This document shows, one piece after another, positions 50,045 through 59,012 of a DNA stretch of 64,000 nucleotides. Source of the stretch: Arthrobacter sp. zg-Y820 (GTDB taxonomy: Bacteria; Actinomycetota; Actinomycetes; Actinomycetales; Micrococcaceae); the NCBI RefSeq assembly GCF_030142155.1, contig NZ_CP126247.1, positions 1,922,001 through 1,986,000 of the forward strand. Reading direction: 5' to 3'. Under the pieces are notes generated by a model. That model was given only the letters and a program-made list of their open reading frames with translations, did no database searches and was not told where the DNA came from. Position 1 is the stretch's first letter. Every line of letters starts with the position of its first letter. A program made the translations under genes and the position numbers.

Positions 50045-50794
50045 CTAGTAGAGCTTGATGCTTCCGCCGTCGGCCATCAGCGTCTGGCCGGTCAGGTATC
50101 GGGACTCTTCGCTGGCCAGGAAGGCAACGATCGGTGCGATGTCCGTCTCGGGATCGCCAAGGCGGCCCAGCGGAACGCCGTTCACTACTTCCTGGTACTG
50201 CTCCGGGTAGGCCTTGCTCCACTGGACGATGCCCGGAGTCAGCGCAACAGGGCTGACAACGTTGACGCGGATGCCGTCGGCTGCCCACTCGTTCGCCGCC
50301 GTGCGGGTGATGGCCCGAATGGCTTCCTTCGCTGCAGCGTAGGCCACCTGGTTGGGCAGGCCCTTGATCCCGGCACCGGAACCGAAGTTGATGATGCTGC
50401 CCCGGGTCTTCTTCAGTTCCGGATGGGCTGCCTGCATCAGGTACAGGGTGGCCAGGGTTCCGGTGCCGAAGGACAGGTTCCAGATCTCCGGAGTGGTTTC
50501 CAGGATCGGCGCCTGCTTGGAGGCATGGGCGTTGTTGACCAGGATGTCCAGGCCGCCAAAGCGGGCAACCGTTTCGGCAACGATCTCGGCAGCACTCTCG
50601 GGAAGGGAAATGTCCTTGCGGATAAAGATGATTTCACCGATGTTGCCGAGGTCGGCAACAAGCTTGTCGCCCTGCTCCTGGTCGATGTCAACGACAGCCA
50701 CCTTGGCGCCCTCGGAAAGGAAGTGGCGCACGATGCCCTGCCCGATGCCGCCGGCGCCGCCGGTGACAATGGCGGTCTTGTTGCTGAGTTTCAC
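50045..50794 (-). CDS. SDR oxidoreductase
   Basis: This 249-residue classical short-chain dehydrogenase has the motif TGGAGGIGQG, VDIDQEQG (acidic residue at the end of beta-2, suggesting NAD preference), NNAHAS in place of NNAG, a Ser in INFGSGAGIKG, the active-site YAAAK and a C-terminal YLTGQTLMADGG. The GTG start overlaps the upstream TetR stop (GTGA), so this pair forms an operon with the regulator first. The substrate is unknown; acetoin/diol- or sugar-type dehydrogenases are the nearest by feel. Confidence 0.85.
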   Translation of the reverse strand: MKLSNKTAIVTGGAGGIGQGIVRHFLSEGAKVAVVDIDQEQGDKLVADLGNIGEIIFIRKDISLPESAAEIVAETVARFGGLDILVNNAHASKQAPILETTPEIWNLSFGTGTLATLYLMQAAHPELKKTRGSIINFGSGAGIKGLPNQVAYAAAKEAIRAITRTAANEWAADGIRVNVVSPVALTPGIVQWSKAYPEQYQEVVNGVPLGRLGDPETDIAPIVAFLASEESRYLTGQTLMADGGSIKLY

Positions 50795-51513
50795 TTTTGT
50801 TCCTTCTCTAAGCCGGATTGCTTTTCTTGCCGCATCCGGACGGTTGTTGAAAGTTGGGTCTCCACGCCGTGCAGGAAGCCGCTCACAGCAAAGTCCAGCG
50901 ACCTCCTGGAGGCATCATAGGTAATGCCGCGGCCGCGGAACCGGGCAGTGACGGAATCGGGACTGGCGCCGTCGTCGGCGTTAAGGGGCACGACGGCGTT
51001 GGGCCGGGTGGGGCGGTACCGCCCCGGCCCGGGGTTCGCAGCCAGCGCGAGGACGGCAGTGCCGATCACGATGGCCGAGACGCCTACGACGCAGTCAAAA
51101 CACTCGTCCTCCGACAGGCCGGCCGCTTTGAGTGCCTGCAGCAGCACCTCGAGCTCGGCGGTCGGCGCCATGTCCAGGAGCCGGCTGGGACCCAGGACTA
51201 TCTGCAGCAGCCACGGATGCCGGTGGAAACCCTCCCACTGCGCCACGGCCATGTGCCGCAGCATCTCCTGCCAGGAAGCCGGTTCCGGAGGCAGCAGGAC
51301 AAACTCCCGGGCCGCCTCGGCGGCCATGGCCAGCAGCAGGGATTCCCGGTTCTCGACGTGGCGGTACAAAGCCATGGCGGAGACGCCGAGAATCTCAGCG
51401 ACGTTCCGCATGGACACTGCCTCCAGGCCTTCCCGGTCTGCCAGATCAAGCCCACAGGCCGCGATGGCGGCGGCAGAGAGGGGACCGCGGTGGGCGTCCG
51501 GAAGGGGGTTCAT
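50791..51513 (-). CDS. TetR-family transcriptional regulator
   Basis: This 240-residue TetR protein has an N-terminal HTH in VSMRNVAEILGVSAMALYRHVENRESLLLAMA, visible as MRNVAEILGVSAMALYRHVE. The C-terminal part (LLQIVLGPSRLLDMAPTAELEVLLQAL) is a TetR_C-type ligand domain. The ATG at 51513 is preferred to a much longer frame to 51966 because the long form adds about 150 low-quality residues over the neighbouring promoter. It is translationally coupled to the SDR gene, which it probably regulates. A CGTATAC palindrome lies at about 51521-51527, just upstream. Confidence 0.88.
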   Translation of the reverse strand: MNPLPDAHRGPLSAAAIAACGLDLADREGLEAVSMRNVAEILGVSAMALYRHVENRESLLLAMAAEAAREFVLLPPEPASWQEMLRHMAVAQWEGFHRHPWLLQIVLGPSRLLDMAPTAELEVLLQALKAAGLSEDECFDCVVGVSAIVIGTAVLALAANPGPGRYRPTRPNAVVPLNADDGASPDSVTARFRGRGITYDASRRSLDFAVSGFLHGVETQLSTTVRMRQEKQSGLEKEQK

Positions 51514-51754
51514 GCGTACAGCGTATACCGAATGCCGCCGCAAGATCATGTCTGGGGATCCGCGCCGGACATTGGGCCGATCCTTCGCCGGAAGTGGCGG
51601 CCGGACGTGTGATCTTTTTCTCAAGGGGCGTGTCGGGAAGGGGCGGACAAGCCCCGGGGAAACACCGGGCCGCGGCGGAATGCGGGGAAGGTTGTACTCC
51701 GCACGGCGGGGACCGTCAAGATCGGCCCACAGAAATGGGTTGTATCTTGTTCGA

Positions 51755-53953
51755 ATGCGACAAAACAACTCCTCCATGCTGGCCAGACTCGGCACCTCCG
51801 GCCGGCTGGTGTTGTTTCTGGCCGTCAGCGTCCTCTGCGGTGCCCTCGTCGCCGGGATTTTCGTTCCCGCGACAGCGGTGGCAGCCTCCGGCGCCAACCA
51901 GATTTTCGACAGCCTCGAGGACCTGCCGGACGAGCTCGAAACCGGCCCGCTCGACGAGGGGTCCAAGATCTACTCGGCCGACGGAAAGCTGATCGCCACC
52001 TTCTACGCGGAAAACCGGATCCCGGTGACGCTGGACAAAATCTCCCCGTCGATGCAGGACGCAATCATCGCGATCGAGGATAACCGCTTTTACGAGCACG
52101 GGGGAGTGGACGCCAAAGGCATCGCCCGCGCCTTGGCCTCCAACATGACCAAGGACAGCACCCAGGGTGCCTCCACCTTGACGATGCAGTACGTCAACAA
52201 CGTCCTGATCGACCAGGGCGTCGCCGAAGGCAAGAGCGCCGACGAGCTCACGGTCAGCGGAACCAAGAACATCACCGACAAGGTCCGTGAAGCCAAGCTG
52301 TCCCTCGCCGTCGAAAAGGAATTCTCCAAGGATGAAATCCTCGAGGGGTACCTGAATATTGTGCTGTTCAGCGGCCGTACCTACGGCGTCGAAGCGGCAG
52401 CGCAGACCTTCTTCGGCATTCCCTCCGCAAACCTGAACATCGCCCAGTCGGCAATGCTCGCCGGGATGGTCCAGTCGCCGAACAACTTCAACCCGATGAC
52501 AAATCCCGAGGCAACGCGGGACCGCCGGGACGCTGTTCTGGCTGCCATGCTCCGCTACGACAAAATCACGCAGCAGGAACACGACGACGCCGTCGCCTCC
52601 GACCTGCAGCTCAACCCGCAGCCCGCGGCACGTTCCGGCTGCGTGGGAGCTGAAATGGCCGAATACTTCTGCAGCTATGTGCAACAGGTTGTGTTGGCCT
52701 CCGATGAGTTCGGGGTGGACGAAACGGCCCGCGCCAAGCTTCTGGCCCGCGGTGGCCTGACCATCACCACCACTCTGGATTCCCGGCTTCAGGAACAGGC
52801 CCAGGCGCAGATCGAGGCGCAGGTTCCGACCGGCGACCCCTCGGGTGCGGGTTCCGCGATGGTGTCCGTGGAGCCCGGAACGGGCAAGATCCTGGCCATG
52901 GCCCAGAACACGAACTACACGCCTGAAGAAGGCAGCGGAAACACGCAGCTGAACTTCAACGTTGACTCCGACATGGGCGGCACCGCGTACGGCTTCCAAC
53001 CGGGATCCACGATGAAGCCCTTCACCACCGTTGCTTGGCTGGAGAACGGCGGCAGCATCGACGACGTCATCGATGCGTCCCGGACCAGCTACCCGGCCGG
53101 ATACGACTGGTCCGCCAGCTGCCTGCCCGAAGACGCCTACTTTGACGAGTGGAAGTTCAAGAACGCCCAAGAGGGCTATGAACGCAGCATGACCGTGGGC
53201 GAGGGGCTGACCTGGTCCACCAACACGGCAACAGTGGCGCAGGCCTCCCAGCTGGACCTGTGCGACATCGGCGACGTCGCCACCCGCATGGGCGTGCACC
53301 GGGCGGTCGACGGCGAACCGCTGGAGGTCAACAATCCCTCCTTCGTCCTGGGCGGCCAGGAAGTGGCTCCCATGACCATGGCGGCTGCCTACGCAACGTT
53401 TGCCAGCGGGGGCGAGTACTGCGAACCCATCGCGCTGACGCAGGTATCCAATTCCCGGGGCAAGTCCTTTGAAGTACCCGAGGAACAGTGCACCCGTGCA
53501 ATGTCCGAGGAGGTCGCCAAGGAGGTCTCGGAGCCGCTCCAGAAACTTGTGGAGAGCGGACCGGGCGCCATTTCACCGCTGGGTGTCCCCGCAGCGGCGA
53601 AAACCGGCACCACGGACATTTCCGAACAGACCTGGACCGTCGGCTACACCCAGGGCATCTCGACTGCTTCCTGGGTAGGCAACTGGACGTCCTACTCTTC
53701 GTTGAACGACCTGCCAATCAACGGCGTGGCGCGCAGCTACGTGGACGGCTCCACCATTGCCGGCGCGCAGTGGACCGAATACATGCGCTCCGTTGCGAGG
53801 CTGTATCCAACGGGCGAACTGACGGATCCCAACCGCAAGTCGGCTCCGGCTCCCGACGCCAAGCCGGAGAACGAATCGGCACCCGAAAAGGAACAGGACA
53901 ACGCCGAGCCCTCACCGGCCGACGACGAACCCGGCGAAGCCGCCGACTCCTAA
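51755..53953 (+). CDS. bifunctional penicillin-binding protein (transglycosylase/transpeptidase)
   Basis: This 732-residue class A PBP polymerises and cross-links peptidoglycan outside the membrane. After one N-terminal helix (LVLFLAVSVLCGALVAGIF) comes the GT51 transglycosylase with EDNRFYEHGGVDAKGIARAL, then QGASTLTMQYVNN and SGRTYGVEAAAQTFFG. The transpeptidase has the SxxK Ser in QPGSTMKPFT, SxN as WSTNTAT and KTGTTD. The C-terminal 50 residues are Pro/Glu/Asp-rich. ATG 51755 (or 51776) is preferred to a 277-codon upstream extension that is antisense to the TetR gene. Confidence 0.93.
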   Translation: MRQNNSSMLARLGTSGRLVLFLAVSVLCGALVAGIFVPATAVAASGANQIFDSLEDLPDELETGPLDEGSKIYSADGKLIATFYAENRIPVTLDKISPSMQDAIIAIEDNRFYEHGGVDAKGIARALASNMTKDSTQGASTLTMQYVNNVLIDQGVAEGKSADELTVSGTKNITDKVREAKLSLAVEKEFSKDEILEGYLNIVLFSGRTYGVEAAAQTFFGIPSANLNIAQSAMLAGMVQSPNNFNPMTNPEATRDRRDAVLAAMLRYDKITQQEHDDAVASDLQLNPQPAARSGCVGAEMAEYFCSYVQQVVLASDEFGVDETARAKLLARGGLTITTTLDSRLQEQAQAQIEAQVPTGDPSGAGSAMVSVEPGTGKILAMAQNTNYTPEEGSGNTQLNFNVDSDMGGTAYGFQPGSTMKPFTTVAWLENGGSIDDVIDASRTSYPAGYDWSASCLPEDAYFDEWKFKNAQEGYERSMTVGEGLTWSTNTATVAQASQLDLCDIGDVATRMGVHRAVDGEPLEVNNPSFVLGGQEVAPMTMAAAYATFASGGEYCEPIALTQVSNSRGKSFEVPEEQCTRAMSEEVAKEVSEPLQKLVESGPGAISPLGVPAAAKTGTTDISEQTWTVGYTQGISTASWVGNWTSYSSLNDLPINGVARSYVDGSTIAGAQWTEYMRSVARLYPTGELTDPNRKSAPAPDAKPENESAPEKEQDNAEPSPADDEPGEAADS

Positions 53954-54018
53954 GCCGCGACTCCGGCCGGCGACCGGGACCAAGGCCGGCGGTCAAGGCC
54001 CGAAACACCGCTAAACCG

Positions 54019-54061
54019 CAGAATGCTCCGCAGTCCGTTTCAAAGGCTGCGGAGCATTCTG
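54019..54061 (+). terminator. rho-independent terminator after the PBP gene
   Basis: cagaatgctccgcag (54019-54033) and ctgcggagcattctg (54047-54061) form a perfect 15-bp stem with a 13-base loop, 65 bp after the PBP stop. There is no long T-tract on the plus strand. Confidence 0.75.
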
Positions 54062-54141
54062 CGTGTGGTGCTTGTGCCTGCGGAAATCTCCCTGCACGCT
54101 GGATAACTCATACCCGCTGCTCGACACCGCCGGAGGATCCC

Positions 54142-54447
54142 ATGCACATGAAAACCAAGCACCGTGGCTCCAAGCACCTGCACGGCCCGCATCATCTGCA
54201 CGCCCAGCATCAGCACCATGGCTCCATGCACCTCCCCGTCCTGGACTTTCCCGGGCTTAGCGCCAGGCGGCTGGCGGTGGGCGCCTTCTCACTGGGCGCC
54301 CTCGCGATGGGAGCGGTGGCCGTGGGGGCGCTGGCGATCGGAAAGCTCAGCATCGGCCGTACCGACATCAAGGAACTTTACGTCGGCCGCCTGCAGGTGG
54401 ACGAGCTGATCGTTACGGAACCTGCCGGCCCCGAGACAACGCTGTAG
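54142..54447 (+). CDS. small His-rich protein with VG/IG repeats
   Basis: This 101-residue protein has GGAG upstream of the ATG. Residues 1-32 are rich in His, Lys and Gly (HRGSKHLHGPHHLHAQHQHH). Residues about 40-90 are a five-residue periodic repeat with small residues: VGAFSLGALAMGAVAVGALA then IGKLSIGRTDIKELYVGRL, like a beta-solenoid (pentapeptide- or bactofilin-like) or a membrane-inserting repeat. It has no signal peptide. The convergent amidase gene overlaps its last 35 bases. Function unknown; metal binding by the His tract is a guess. Confidence 0.65.
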   Translation: MHMKTKHRGSKHLHGPHHLHAQHQHHGSMHLPVLDFPGLSARRLAVGAFSLGALAMGAVAVGALAIGKLSIGRTDIKELYVGRLQVDELIVTEPAGPETTL

Positions 54448-55897
54448 CGCCGACCGGCTCCGGGCGGTGGTTCCGCCAGGGCCGCAGCGCCTCCACCGCC
54501 GCACCGACGGTAAACACGGCGCCGTCATCAAAGGGATGGCCAACAATCTGGACGCCGGTGGGAATGCCGCAGTCGGCCATCCCGCTGGGAACGGCCAACA
54601 CCGGGCACCGGTTCGCGATGTTGAAGACGCCGGTCATGTGGCCCTGCCAATAGTGCTCCAGGTGGAGGCCCTCTGCTGCGATGCCGTCCAGGTACATCCC
54701 GTCGGCGTCGAGCGAGGCCACGGCGGAAGCCGGACAGATCAGGGCGTCAAAGCCGGCCATGGCGGCGGCAAGCTCGCCTTGGATGCGGGTTTCCGCGGTG
54801 ATGCCGTTCAAGAAGCTGCGGTCCGCCGCGGCTTGGCGCGCATCCGCCATGAAGCGCCGCGTGTAGTCGGCCAGCAGGTCAGTGGAGCCGGCGGTCTCCG
54901 CCTCCATGGCCGGCCCCAGCAGATAGCCGAAATGGGTGAACATGGTGCGGCTGATTTCCTCGGAGGTCCACGGCAGGGTTATCTCCTCCACCACGGCACC
55001 CGCGGCCTGCAGGGCGGCCGCAACGGCACGCGTATTGGCTTCCACATCGGCTGCCACCGGGTAGTTGCCCAGCCGGAGGCAGAGGGCGATGCGCATGCCG
55101 GCAACCGACTCCGCAGCCGCGCCTTCCGCCGGCAATTCGATCGGATCGCCGGACGCGAGCGAGGCATGGTCCCCGGCGTGCTGGCCAGCCATCACATTCG
55201 CCAGCAGCGCAGCGTCAGCGACGGTGCGGGCCATGGGGCCGTCGCCCCGGTAGAAGTCGGCGGAGAGCGGAGCGAGCCCGGGAATCCTGCCGTACGGCGC
55301 TTTGTAGCCGACCGTCCCAGTGAACGACGCCGGCAGCCGGGTGGAGCCGGCGATGTCCGAGGCAGTGGCCAACGGCGCAAACCCCGCAGCCAGGGCCGCG
55401 GCCGAGCCGCCCGAGGACCCGCCCGGCGAGAAGCGGGGGTTCCAGGGATTGCGGGTGACGCCCCACAGCGGACTGTGGGTGACGGTGGCGCAACTGTATT
55501 CCGGCGTCGTCGTGCGCAGGTGGATGATGCCCCCGGCGCCGCGGATCCTGCCGATCACCGGGTGGTCGTCCTGCGCCACCTTGTTCCGATGGGCCACCAG
55601 TCCCTGCGAGAGGGTGCGGCCCCGCAGGCCGTGCTTTTCCTTCGCTGCCACCGGCAGCCCCAGCAGCGGAGTCAGGCCGTGCCCCGTTTGATACTTGGCA
55701 GCGGCTTCGCGTGCGGCGGACATCGCTTCATCGAACAGGGTTTCGGTGACGGCATTGATCGACCCGCCGGCACCCGGGGAGCCGTTGATTTCCTCCGTCC
55801 TGGCGATGACCGCCGAAAGCAGCTCGACCGGCGACAGCTCTTTGGCACGAAACAGGCGCAGCGCGGAGGACGCATCCAGGTAGTGCAGATCGGTCAT
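54413..55897 (-). CDS. amidase (amidase signature family)
   Basis: This 494-residue amidase-signature enzyme hydrolyses an amide. The catalytic triad is present as Lys in LPVAAKEKHG, Ser in FSPGGSSGGSAAALAAG and the nucleophilic Ser in ASDIAGSTRLP. It overlaps the start of the M20 hydrolase upstream by four bases, so the two are one operon with the transporter before them. AtzF/allophanate- or indoleacetamide-type activities belong to the same superfamily; the specific substrate is not visible. Its 3' end overlaps the convergent small His-rich gene. Confidence 0.9.
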   Translation of the reverse strand: MTDLHYLDASSALRLFRAKELSPVELLSAVIARTEEINGSPGAGGSINAVTETLFDEAMSAAREAAAKYQTGHGLTPLLGLPVAAKEKHGLRGRTLSQGLVAHRNKVAQDDHPVIGRIRGAGGIIHLRTTTPEYSCATVTHSPLWGVTRNPWNPRFSPGGSSGGSAAALAAGFAPLATASDIAGSTRLPASFTGTVGYKAPYGRIPGLAPLSADFYRGDGPMARTVADAALLANVMAGQHAGDHASLASGDPIELPAEGAAAESVAGMRIALCLRLGNYPVAADVEANTRAVAAALQAAGAVVEEITLPWTSEEISRTMFTHFGYLLGPAMEAETAGSTDLLADYTRRFMADARQAAADRSFLNGITAETRIQGELAAAMAGFDALICPASAVASLDADGMYLDGIAAEGLHLEHYWQGHMTGVFNIANRCPVLAVPSGMADCGIPTGVQIVGHPFDDGAVFTVGAAVEALRPWRNHRPEPVGATALSRGRQVP

Positions 55898-57219
55898 GCC
55901 CGGACGGCTCCCGGCAGCGCGGCGGCATTCTCGGCGTCGGCTCCCGGCAGCGCGGAATTCACCGCGTCGGATGAGCCGGTGGCCGAGTTCGCCAGGGCGC
56001 CGGAGATCAGTTCGCGGGTGACACCGGTCAGCATGTCCAGGCCCAGGACCATGTCCTCGTCTGTGGTGAATTCACGTTCGCAGTGCGAGACGCCGTCCAC
56101 GCTCGGAATGAACAGCATGACCGACGGCGCAACGGTGTTCATGGCGACGGAATCGTGGCCGGCCATGGTCTGGATCCGCCGCGAGGACAGTCCCAGCCCT
56201 GCCGCGACCTGCTCCGCCAGCTCGAGCCCTTCCTGCGGGAACCGGCGGATGGGGCGGATATCGAAGTCCTTGACGTTGACCTTGATGTCGTATTTGCGGG
56301 CCAGTGCATCGATGTCGCCGATCAGCTTGGCACGGGCCGCCTTCACGACCTCCGGGTCGCCGGAGCGCAGGTCGGCGATGAGATGCACCCTGCGGGCCAC
56401 GACGATGGGGGAGTTGGGTTCCAGGGTCAGCTGGCCGACCGAGGAGACGAGGGCCTCGTCGGCGAACTCCTCGGTGACGTCGTGCACCATGAGGATGATT
56501 CGCGAGGCGGCCACCAGGGCGTCGTGCCGGTCCGCCATGGCTGTGGCGCCGGTGTGGGACTGTTCACCGAGCACTTCAATATCGAGTTTCTGCGTGTACC
56601 AGCTGCTGTCCACCACGCCGATGGAGATGCCTTCACGTTCCAGGATCCGGCCCTGTTCGATGTGGATCTCCGCATAACCGGCCGCTGGGGGCGCTTCCGC
56701 CGTGCCCAGGTACCCGATGCCTTCAAGTGCCTCGGAGACCGAGGTGCCCTGCAGGTCGGTCACAGCCAGCATCTGGTCGCGGGACAGCAGGCCGGCGTAA
56801 ACCGAGCTGCCCATGATGCTCGGGGCGAAGCGGCCGCCCTCTTCGTTGAACCAGTTCACCACCGCCAGGTTGAACCGCGGCAGCTCGCCGCCGGCATCGA
56901 CGTCGGCGCTGATTCGCCGGGCCGCGTGGAGCGCAGCAATGACACCGTAGGCTCCGTCGAAGCGGCCGCCCAGGGGCTGGCTGTCCAGATGGGACCCGAT
57001 GATCACAAAGGGTGCGCCCGGGGTCCATTCGAGCAGCGCAAACATATTGCCGATGCTGTCGACCCGGAGTTCCCAGCCGGCCTCCTGCACCCAGGCAGCG
57101 AACCAGTCACGGGTCAGGGCGTCCTCCGCGGTGGCGGCCTGGCGGTCCACCCCGTTGTTGGGCGTGGCGCCGATGGCGGCGACGGCATGGAAGTCGGAGA
57201 GGAATGATGCTGACGTCAT
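55894..57219 (-). CDS. M20 zinc amidohydrolase (N-carbamoyl amino acid / allantoate type)
   Basis: This 441-residue metallo-hydrolase cleaves N-carbamoyl groups to ammonia, CO2 and an amino acid or ureidoglycine. The metal-binding segments are IGSHLDSQPLGGRFDGAYGV, NWFNEEGGRF and AEIHIEQGRILE, and GQLTLEPNSPIVV and MAGHDSVAMN follow, as in AllC, HyuC and beta-ureidopropionases. Coupling to the amidase and neighbours (aminotransferase, mmsA) favours an N-carbamoyl beta-amino acid. Allantoate is the alternative. About 40 extra residues at the C-terminus are Ala-rich. Confidence 0.88.
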   Translation of the reverse strand: MTSASFLSDFHAVAAIGATPNNGVDRQAATAEDALTRDWFAAWVQEAGWELRVDSIGNMFALLEWTPGAPFVIIGSHLDSQPLGGRFDGAYGVIAALHAARRISADVDAGGELPRFNLAVVNWFNEEGGRFAPSIMGSSVYAGLLSRDQMLAVTDLQGTSVSEALEGIGYLGTAEAPPAAGYAEIHIEQGRILEREGISIGVVDSSWYTQKLDIEVLGEQSHTGATAMADRHDALVAASRIILMVHDVTEEFADEALVSSVGQLTLEPNSPIVVARRVHLIADLRSGDPEVVKAARAKLIGDIDALARKYDIKVNVKDFDIRPIRRFPQEGLELAEQVAAGLGLSSRRIQTMAGHDSVAMNTVAPSVMLFIPSVDGVSHCEREFTTDEDMVLGLDMLTGVTRELISGALANSATGSSDAVNSALPGADAENAAALPGAVRA

Positions 57220-57311
57220 GGGAAGTCCTTTGGAAGTTTGGAGATGTGAAGTTGGGAGATGTGAAGTGTGGAGATCTGCGGCGCGCGCGGGGGCGCGCGG
57301 GGACGGCGGGA

Positions 57312-58682
57312 TCAGCCCATCCGGCCGCGGGTTTCGGGAACCTTGGTGAAGACGATCAGGAGGAAGACGACGGCGGACGCGGCAGCCATGTAGAAGCCCG
57401 GTGCATGCGCTACTCCGGTGCCTCCGACGAGCGCCGTGCCGATGAACGGAGCCGTGCCGCCGAAGATCGCGTAGGCGCCGTTGTAACTGATTGCCGCCGA
57501 CGTGAACCGGGTCCGGGTCGTGAAGATCTCCACAAAGAACGTGTAGCAGCCGCCGCCGTAGATGCAGAGGGCCACCACAAAGAGGGACTGCCCGGCAAGG
57601 GCCAGCGGCAGGCTGCCGCTGGTGACCAGCATGAAGCTGGGCACCGAGAGTGCAGCCAGCGCCGCGGAGCCGGCGATGAGCATCGGCTTGCGGCCAACGC
57701 GGTCGCCGATCCGCCCGCCGACCGGCAGCAGGACGGCGTAGAGCGCCAGGGCGGCGGCGTTGACCATCAGGGACTGCTCGCGGCTGAGCTGGCCGGCGGT
57801 TTGAACGTAGGAGACAAAGTAGGCGGACAGGAAGTAGAAACCCATCGCCGTCAGGCCCATCACGAAGATGACCTGGACCATGCGGAGCGTGTTCTCGCGC
57901 AGTGCTTCCTGCACCGGGCTGAATTCCTTGGGCTGAGCCGCTTTAGCGTCCTTGAAGGCTTCGCTTTCCACGGTGCGGCTGCGGATCCAGACGCCGAACA
58001 TGGCGAGCGGAAGCGCGAGCAGGAACGGCAGGCGCCACCCCCAGGATTCGAAGGATTCGTCGGTCATGGACTGGCTGAGGATGAGGATCATTGTTCCGGC
58101 CACCACGGAGGGAAGAGCGGTGGCGGCGATGGTGATGTTGAGCCAGAAGCCGCGTTTGTTGACGGGCGCGTGTTCGAAGACAAACGACGGCGCCCCCACG
58201 GATTCTCCGCCGGCGGAGAAGCCCTGGATCAGCCGGCACAGGACCAGCAGCGCCGGCGCCCAGGCGCCGATCTGCGCGTAGGTGGGAAGCATGCCCATCA
58301 GGGCAGTTGCTCCGCCGATGGCGATCAGCGTGATGCTCAGGACCCTGCGCCGCCCGATGCGGTCTCCCAGGACACCGAAGAAGAGGCCGCCGAGCGGGCG
58401 GACCACAAAGGCGACGCCGAAGGTGGCGAACGTGGCGAGCATCGCGGCGATGGGGTTGCTGCCGGGGAAGAACAGCTGCGACAGGGTGACGGCGGTGAGG
58501 CCGTAGAGGGTGAAGTCGTAGAACTCGATGAACTGTCCGATGCTTCCGCCGAGCAGGACCCGCTTCTGCATCCTGGTGGTTCCCGGCGTTCTGGTGGGTC
58601 CCGGCGCCGGGACCTGTGTGGCCGGAGCTGTACCGACCGTCCCCGATCCCGGCTGTTCCGCTGTGCTGTCGTGGATTGTCAT
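57312..58682 (-). CDS. MFS transporter, metabolite:H+ symporter (MHS) type
   Basis: This 456-residue transporter has twelve predicted helices. The MHS family marker GDRIGRRRVL follows helix 2, with GQFIEFYDFTLYGLTAV at helix 1 and RLIQGFSAGGESVGA at helix 4. The first 40 residues are Thr/Pro-rich. Its job in this gene set is likely uptake of the acidic or ureide substrate. It precedes the M20 and amidase genes with a 92-bp gap containing repeated GGAGATGTGAAGT-type segments (57236-57272). A LysR gene lies beyond the 330-bp promoter region. Confidence 0.88.
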   Translation of the reverse strand: MTIHDSTAEQPGSGTVGTAPATQVPAPGPTRTPGTTRMQKRVLLGGSIGQFIEFYDFTLYGLTAVTLSQLFFPGSNPIAAMLATFATFGVAFVVRPLGGLFFGVLGDRIGRRRVLSITLIAIGGATALMGMLPTYAQIGAWAPALLVLCRLIQGFSAGGESVGAPSFVFEHAPVNKRGFWLNITIAATALPSVVAGTMILILSQSMTDESFESWGWRLPFLLALPLAMFGVWIRSRTVESEAFKDAKAAQPKEFSPVQEALRENTLRMVQVIFVMGLTAMGFYFLSAYFVSYVQTAGQLSREQSLMVNAAALALYAVLLPVGGRIGDRVGRKPMLIAGSAALAALSVPSFMLVTSGSLPLALAGQSLFVVALCIYGGGCYTFFVEIFTTRTRFTSAAISYNGAYAIFGGTAPFIGTALVGGTGVAHAPGFYMAAASAVVFLLIVFTKVPETRGRMG

Positions 58683-59012
58683 GAGAGCAACGCTAGGGGG
58701 ATCGTGTTTCCGTAAACGCGGGCAGTGTTACGGGGCGGAAAAAGAAAATCCGGCCTCATTACAGCTTTATTGCGGGCATCCCGAAGTCCGGAAACTTCCC
58801 GGACTTGCGACTCTGGCGTCGGGACCATCGATTCTCCCTTGATTAAGCGGCCTGGAGCCGGACAAGCCGACAAAAGGCCTGACCAGCGGGCACTGATCTT
58901 CCGGATTCAGCACCACAGCATCAACTGTGGTGATGCCGCTCACAGTTGTCCAATCGGTTGTTTAGGGTAAAGCAATCGATTTAGCCAATGGCTCGGCGCA
59001 GTGCGGGTCGGT
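58683..59012. promoter_or_regulatory. transporter promoter region with two inverted repeats
   Basis: This 330-bp region separates the transporter start from the LysR 3' end. It contains AAGTCCGG..CCGGACTT (58785-58792 / 58800-58807) and CACCACAG..CTGTGGTG (58911-58918 / 58925-58932). Each is an 8-bp perfect inverted repeat with loops of 7 and 6 bases. A CAATCG direct repeat lies at 58951 and 58971. Any of these could be binding sites for the LysR or PucR regulator. No gene was found here. Confidence 0.5.

Noticed and set aside
50924-51754. 277-codon N-terminal extension of the penicillin-binding protein
   Set aside because: It is antisense to the TetR gene, Arg/Ser-rich, and the membrane anchor of the PBP begins right after ATG 51755.
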